Assembly: GCF_022369435.1 (NCBI RefSeq)
Contig: NZ_CP059597.1
Location: 248,001-312,000, forward strand
Origin: Campylobacter sp. RM10537
GTDB taxonomy: Bacteria; Campylobacterota; Campylobacteria; Campylobacterales; Campylobacteraceae
Direction: 5' to 3'
Length of the DNA: 64,000 nt
Below, in pieces: positions 60,898-64,000 of the stretch (the first letter of the stretch is position 1; the number at the start of each line of letters is the position of its first letter). A program made the position numbers and the translations under genes. The notes below the pieces were generated by a model. That model saw only the letters and a program-made list of their open reading frames with translations, searched no databases and had not been told where the DNA came from.

Positions 60898-61518
60898 TCA
60901 TAAATATTTTAATAAGTATTCTTTTAAAGTTTGCACATCGCTAAATTCATTTTCTTTTAAATTTTTTTGATACCATTTAGCGTGATAATATGGAATTTTT
61001 GCATTTTTAGCGCATTCTTTATCTTTTTGACTATCGCCTATAAAAATACTTGTTTGATAAGGGGCTTCATCCATAAGAAGATGAAGCATTTGAGGATTTG
61101 GTTTAGGTTCTATTCCTATACTTACTCCTAAAATTTTATCAAAATATGGAATTATTCCATGTTTTTTGAGAATATTTGTAAGTGAGCTTTGAGGAGCATT
61201 TGTTGCAATAGCTAAAAAGCAATTTTTACTTTTTAAAAATTTTAAAAGGTCTATAACTCCTTCAAAAAGTATTACACTTTGCTCATAATGCTTGATGAAA
61301 TATTTTTCAAAGCCATCCTTAAAGCTTGAATGATGAAAATTATCTATATTATAAAGTTTTTTACCCCAATCTACATTTGGAGTATTGATAATATTAATTA
61401 TCTCTTCTTTTGTTAAAGTGCTTAGATTAAGTTCAGCACGAATTTCATTAACGGCACAAGAAATAGCGTTTGCACTATCAATTAAGGTTCCATCCATATC
61501 AAAAAATACATTAATCAT
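60898..61518 (-). CDS. HAD-superfamily phosphatase (Gph-like)
   Basis: 206 residues: motif I FFDMDGTLIDS, motif II LAIATNAP, and motif IV FIGDSQKDKECA, with a small helical cap. Resembles phosphoglycolate phosphatases; the substrate is not known. It overlaps the next gene by 8 bases. Confidence 0.88.
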   Translation of the reverse strand: MINVFFDMDGTLIDSANAISCAVNEIRAELNLSTLTKEEIINIINTPNVDWGKKLYNIDNFHHSSFKDGFEKYFIKHYEQSVILFEGVIDLLKFLKSKNCFLAIATNAPQSSLTNILKKHGIIPYFDKILGVSIGIEPKPNPQMLHLLMDEAPYQTSIFIGDSQKDKECAKNAKIPYYHAKWYQKNLKENEFSDVQTLKEYLLKYL

Positions 61519-61843
61519 TATAATCCTTTAAATAGTTTTTATGTTTTTCTTTGTAATTTTGATTTTTTAGTTTACTTAGAGCATTTGCAAGATATAAGAG
61601 TTCTTCTTTTTTGAGAGAAAAATCAAGACAAGCATTAACAAAATTTTCTAAAGCTTTGCTATAGGTTGAATTTAAAACCACTGCTTGGCATTTTTCTAGG
61701 TTTTTTTTATTTTTTTGCATTCTTTCTTGAAATTTTTCTAAGTTAAAATCCTCTCTTTTTAAGCAAGATTTTGCTGTGTTGGCAAATTTTTCTAATGATC
61801 TTAGATATTTTACTCTTAATGATTTTTCATTGATTCTTGTCAA
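61511..61843 (-). CDS. Small helical protein of unknown function (Cj1232-like)
   Basis: 110 residues, rich in Lys, Leu and Asn, probably all helical (LRVKYLRSLEKFANTAKSCLKREDFNLEKFQERMQ region), with no signal or membrane segment. Lies 8 bases after the antiporter gene and overlaps the HAD gene, so it is part of that unit. Family not recognised. Confidence 0.75.
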   Translation of the reverse strand: MTRINEKSLRVKYLRSLEKFANTAKSCLKREDFNLEKFQERMQKNKKNLEKCQAVVLNSTYSKALENFVNACLDFSLKKEELLYLANALSKLKNQNYKEKHKNYLKDYND

Positions 61844-61851
61844 AATAATCC

Positions 61852-63474
61852 TTAGGTATTTTTATGAATTCTACATTCTAACGCTTCTTGAACTAAATTT
61901 CGAGCTAGAATTTTTTCCGATCTTACAATACGAATATTATCATCAATACTTGAAAAAAGCATTTTTTTAAGATTCCCATTAACATGGATAATAGTGTCTA
62001 TAGGTTTTGGATAAGATGATAAAAGCTGGCAGAGCATCTCAAGTTTTGCTTCATTGGTAATAGTAATTACCACTACTGCGCATTCTTCAATATTTGCAAT
62101 TTTAAGGGTTTCTTCTTGAGCCGCATTTGCAAAAATTACATTTTCTCCACGACTAATCCCTAACTCAACTAAATTTAAATCACTTTCTAAGACCAAATAA
62201 GGTACCCCAGTATTTTTAATTCTTTGCACCATTTCTTGTCCTAAGCGACCATATCCGAAAATAACAAGATGATTTTTTAAATTACTTTGAGGAGTATTTT
62301 GAATAGTATTTGTATTTAGTGTGATATCTTCAACTACATTAGTAATTTTTCTTATATTGTTTAATATAAAAGGTGTAATAATCATTGTTATAATCGAAAC
62401 TACAATCAAAATTTGTGAAATTTTAATATCGAGCATATTTTTAGCTTGCAAAAGAGAAAAAATTGCTAAAGCGAATTCTCCAACTTGTGCAATTGAAAAG
62501 GCAGTTTTTAAAGCGACTCTTTTTTTAGTATAAAGAAACAAAAATCCAAATACTATACCAAATTTTAATAGCATTATTATCAAGGTTAAAACACAGATTA
62601 AAAACCAATTTTCAGCTATTACATTGAGTTGAATTTGCATACCCACAGTCATAAAAAAAAGCCCTAAAAGTAAATCCCTAAAAGGAATTAGATCAGCTTC
62701 AATTTTATGTTTATATTTTGTTTCCGCAATCAATGCTCCAGCTATAAAAGCGCCCAAAGAATAAGAAAATCCAAAATAATTTGCTAAAAAACTCGCCCCA
62801 ATAACCATAAATAAAATTGTACCAATAAAAATTTCTTGAGAAGAAGTTCGTATAATAAGTCTAAAAATTCTATCAACTAAATATTTTCCTATAAAAAAAA
62901 GCAAAGCGATTAAAAGGATTGCTGAAATAAGCGAGGTGAATAAAATTTGTTCTATATTTTGATTATTAGATGAGAGTATATCAACAAGTAAGAGTAAAGG
63001 AATGACAGCTATATCTTGAAAAAGTAAAATTCCTAGAGCTTTTCTACCATATTGTTCGTTGATATCTCCATTATCGTTTAAGATTTTTAATACTACAGCC
63101 GTAGAAGAAAGTGCTAAAGCAAAACCTACTATTGTTGCATTTTTATCTTCAAGGGAAAAAATTCCCATAATAATTAAAGTAAATATAAATCCGCAAGTAA
63201 GCATTTGTAAAGATCCATTTAAAAAAACTTCTTGCTTCATGGCCATTAAATATTTAAAAGAAAATTCAAGTCCAATAGTAAACATTAAAAAAACAATACC
63301 AAATTCGGCAATATGGGTTATTTCACCCTTTCCACTTAAATGATAAATTTCAGAAATAATCTCTCCTGCTGCTATATAACCAATAATAGTAGGAATTTCA
63401 AATTTTTTTAAAATGACATTTAAAATGATCGCTAACGCTGCTGCAATAAGAAAAATTTCTAAAAAATTATCCAT
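61852..63474 (-). CDS. CPA2-family cation/proton antiporter with RCK N-domain (KefB-like)
   Basis: 540 residues. About 12 membrane spans of the Na+/H+ exchanger fold (residues 1-380, with AALAIILNVILKKFEIPTIIGYIAAG and FLMFTIGLEF), then a TrkA-N nucleotide-binding domain (from 400, VIFGYGRLGQEMV). Likely potassium or sodium efflux controlled by NAD(H). No TrkA-C domain is evident. Annotated kefB in C. jejuni. Confidence 0.88.
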   Translation of the reverse strand: MDNFLEIFLIAAALAIILNVILKKFEIPTIIGYIAAGEIISEIYHLSGKGEITHIAEFGIVFLMFTIGLEFSFKYLMAMKQEVFLNGSLQMLTCGFIFTLIIMGIFSLEDKNATIVGFALALSSTAVVLKILNDNGDINEQYGRKALGILLFQDIAVIPLLLLVDILSSNNQNIEQILFTSLISAILLIALLFFIGKYLVDRIFRLIIRTSSQEIFIGTILFMVIGASFLANYFGFSYSLGAFIAGALIAETKYKHKIEADLIPFRDLLLGLFFMTVGMQIQLNVIAENWFLICVLTLIIMLLKFGIVFGFLFLYTKKRVALKTAFSIAQVGEFALAIFSLLQAKNMLDIKISQILIVVSIITMIITPFILNNIRKITNVVEDITLNTNTIQNTPQSNLKNHLVIFGYGRLGQEMVQRIKNTGVPYLVLESDLNLVELGISRGENVIFANAAQEETLKIANIEECAVVVITITNEAKLEMLCQLLSSYPKPIDTIIHVNGNLKKMLFSSIDDNIRIVRSEKILARNLVQEALECRIHKNT

Positions 63475-63480
63475 CTTTTT

Positions 63481-63855
63481 TTATTTTTTTTCATAAAAAA
63501 TTAAATCAAAACTATTTTTATGTTTAACAACGGCCTTTGAGGCTGCACCTGGATTTTTTTGTTTGCTAAGTTCTAAACGTAATTCATCAATTAAATTTTC
63601 AAATTCATGAATTTGATTTTTTAATTTTAATATAACATCAACTCCTGCTAAATTAACTCCCATATCACGAGTTAAACGTAAAATTAATTTAATACGATCA
63701 ATATCTCTTTGAGAATAAAGTCTTATTTTTCCATCAGTTCGACTCGGCTCTACTAATCCTTCTCTTTCATATTGTCGTAAAGTTTGTGGATGTATACTTA
63801 AAACTTTAGCAACAACGCTTATTAAATATACGGGTTCGTCATAATGATGATCCAT
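63481..63855 (-). CDS. hspR: HspR heat-shock repressor (MerR family)
   Basis: 124 residues. MerR-type helix-turn-helix (PVYLISVVAKVLSIHPQTLRQYEREGLVEPSR) and a short coiled coil. HspR represses chaperone genes such as clpB and dnaK in Campylobacter and Helicobacter. It follows cbpA, its usual operon partner, with an AAGGAGAG ribosome site. Confidence 0.95.
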   Translation of the reverse strand: MDHHYDEPVYLISVVAKVLSIHPQTLRQYEREGLVEPSRTDGKIRLYSQRDIDRIKLILRLTRDMGVNLAGVDVILKLKNQIHEFENLIDELRLELSKQKNPGAASKAVVKHKNSFDLIFYEKK

Positions 63856-63864
63856 TTTCTCTCC

Positions 63865-64000
63865 TTATTCTGGAAGTTTTTCTTTTAAAAGTTCAATTAA
63901 TTTTTCATCCAATGTTTCTGTATTGGGTAAAATAACATTTAAAATTAAATACAAATCACCATAAATATTATTTTTTCTATTTTGCACCCCATATCCTTTT
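63865..64000 (-). CDS. cbpA: DnaJ-like chaperone CbpA (3' end only)
   Basis: The last 44 or so codons of a gene entering from beyond the window. The C-terminal peptide (GYGVQNRKNNIYGDLYLILNV, then LPNTETLDEKLIELLKE) is the DnaJ/CbpA C-terminal substrate-binding domain. The cbpA-hspR order is conserved in the group. Confidence 0.85.
   Translation of the reverse strand, partial: KGYGVQNRKNNIYGDLYLILNVILPNTETLDEKLIELLKEKLPE

Overview
This 64 kb window is an AT-rich, densely packed piece of a Campylobacter chromosome. Gene content, protein sequences and extended -10 promoters (TTTTGnTATAAT type, no clear -35) match the thermotolerant C. jejuni group. ciaC, peb4, hobA, the epsilon-type lysC-hobA-holB-folP cluster and an IclR/aldolase/aldehyde dehydrogenase remnant of the fucose locus all fit. 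Compared from memory with C. jejuni NCTC 11168, the order joins three blocks (Cj0478-Cj0493, Cj0572-Cj0600, Cj1258-Cj1229 inverted) and lacks ilvI/ilvH and most of the fucose locus. That suggests a relative with a reduced or rearranged genome (C. hepaticus is one possibility); the species cannot be fixed from the sequence alone.

Layout. 1-6.6 kb: rpoB (3' half) and rpoC. 6.6-9.6 kb: a decayed sugar-utilisation island with a divergent IclR regulator, one aldolase, two small membrane ORFs and the C-terminal stump of an aldehyde dehydrogenase. 9.8-12.8 kb: rpsL-rpsG-fusA, then tRNA-Arg, tRNA-fMet and tRNA-Gln. 13.2-16 kb: ribBA, a YqeY protein, lpxD. 15.9-19.3 kb (minus): queA, tatC, tatB, hemW. 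19.4-28.6 kb (plus): a compact run of rppH, lysC, hobA, holB, folP, ligA, a membrane protein, tlyA, ribF and cmoA, mostly overlapping or only a few bases apart. 28.6-30.8 kb (minus): lipoprotein, TRIC-type membrane protein, nuclease, nth. 30.8-36.1 kb (plus): peb4, fba, a MotA/ZorA-like plus OmpA/ZorB-like pair, and a PLP enzyme. 36.1-48.3 kb: a broken tyrosine phosphatase gene, an MFS exporter, then minus-strand mug-like glycosylase, pnp, lptD, RDD protein, purD, a probable 6S RNA, a cold-shock/coiled-coil protein, a plus-strand methyltransferase, guaA and a small lipoprotein. 48.2-64 kb: DUF721 protein and uvrC (plus), then mainly minus-strand radical SAM enzyme, hemE, ciaC, a frameshifted MFS transporter, pdxA-pdxJ, ppx (plus), MidA-like methyltransferase, M23 peptidase, glyS, HAD phosphatase, a small protein, a CPA2 antiporter, hspR and the 3' end of cbpA.

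Most of the window is housekeeping: transcription, translation, cofactor synthesis (riboflavin, pyridoxal phosphate, folate, heme), envelope biogenesis (lpxD, lptD, Tat, peb4), DNA repair and replication loading. The more unusual parts are the eroded fucose-type locus, the Zorya-like proton-channel pair without effectors, two genes broken at A/T homopolymers, the probable 6S RNA before purD, and several uncharacterised epsilon-type proteins. No insertion sequence, prophage, CRISPR array, rRNA gene or poly-G phase-variable tract was seen, and no stretch over 300 bases lacks a gene or gene remnant.
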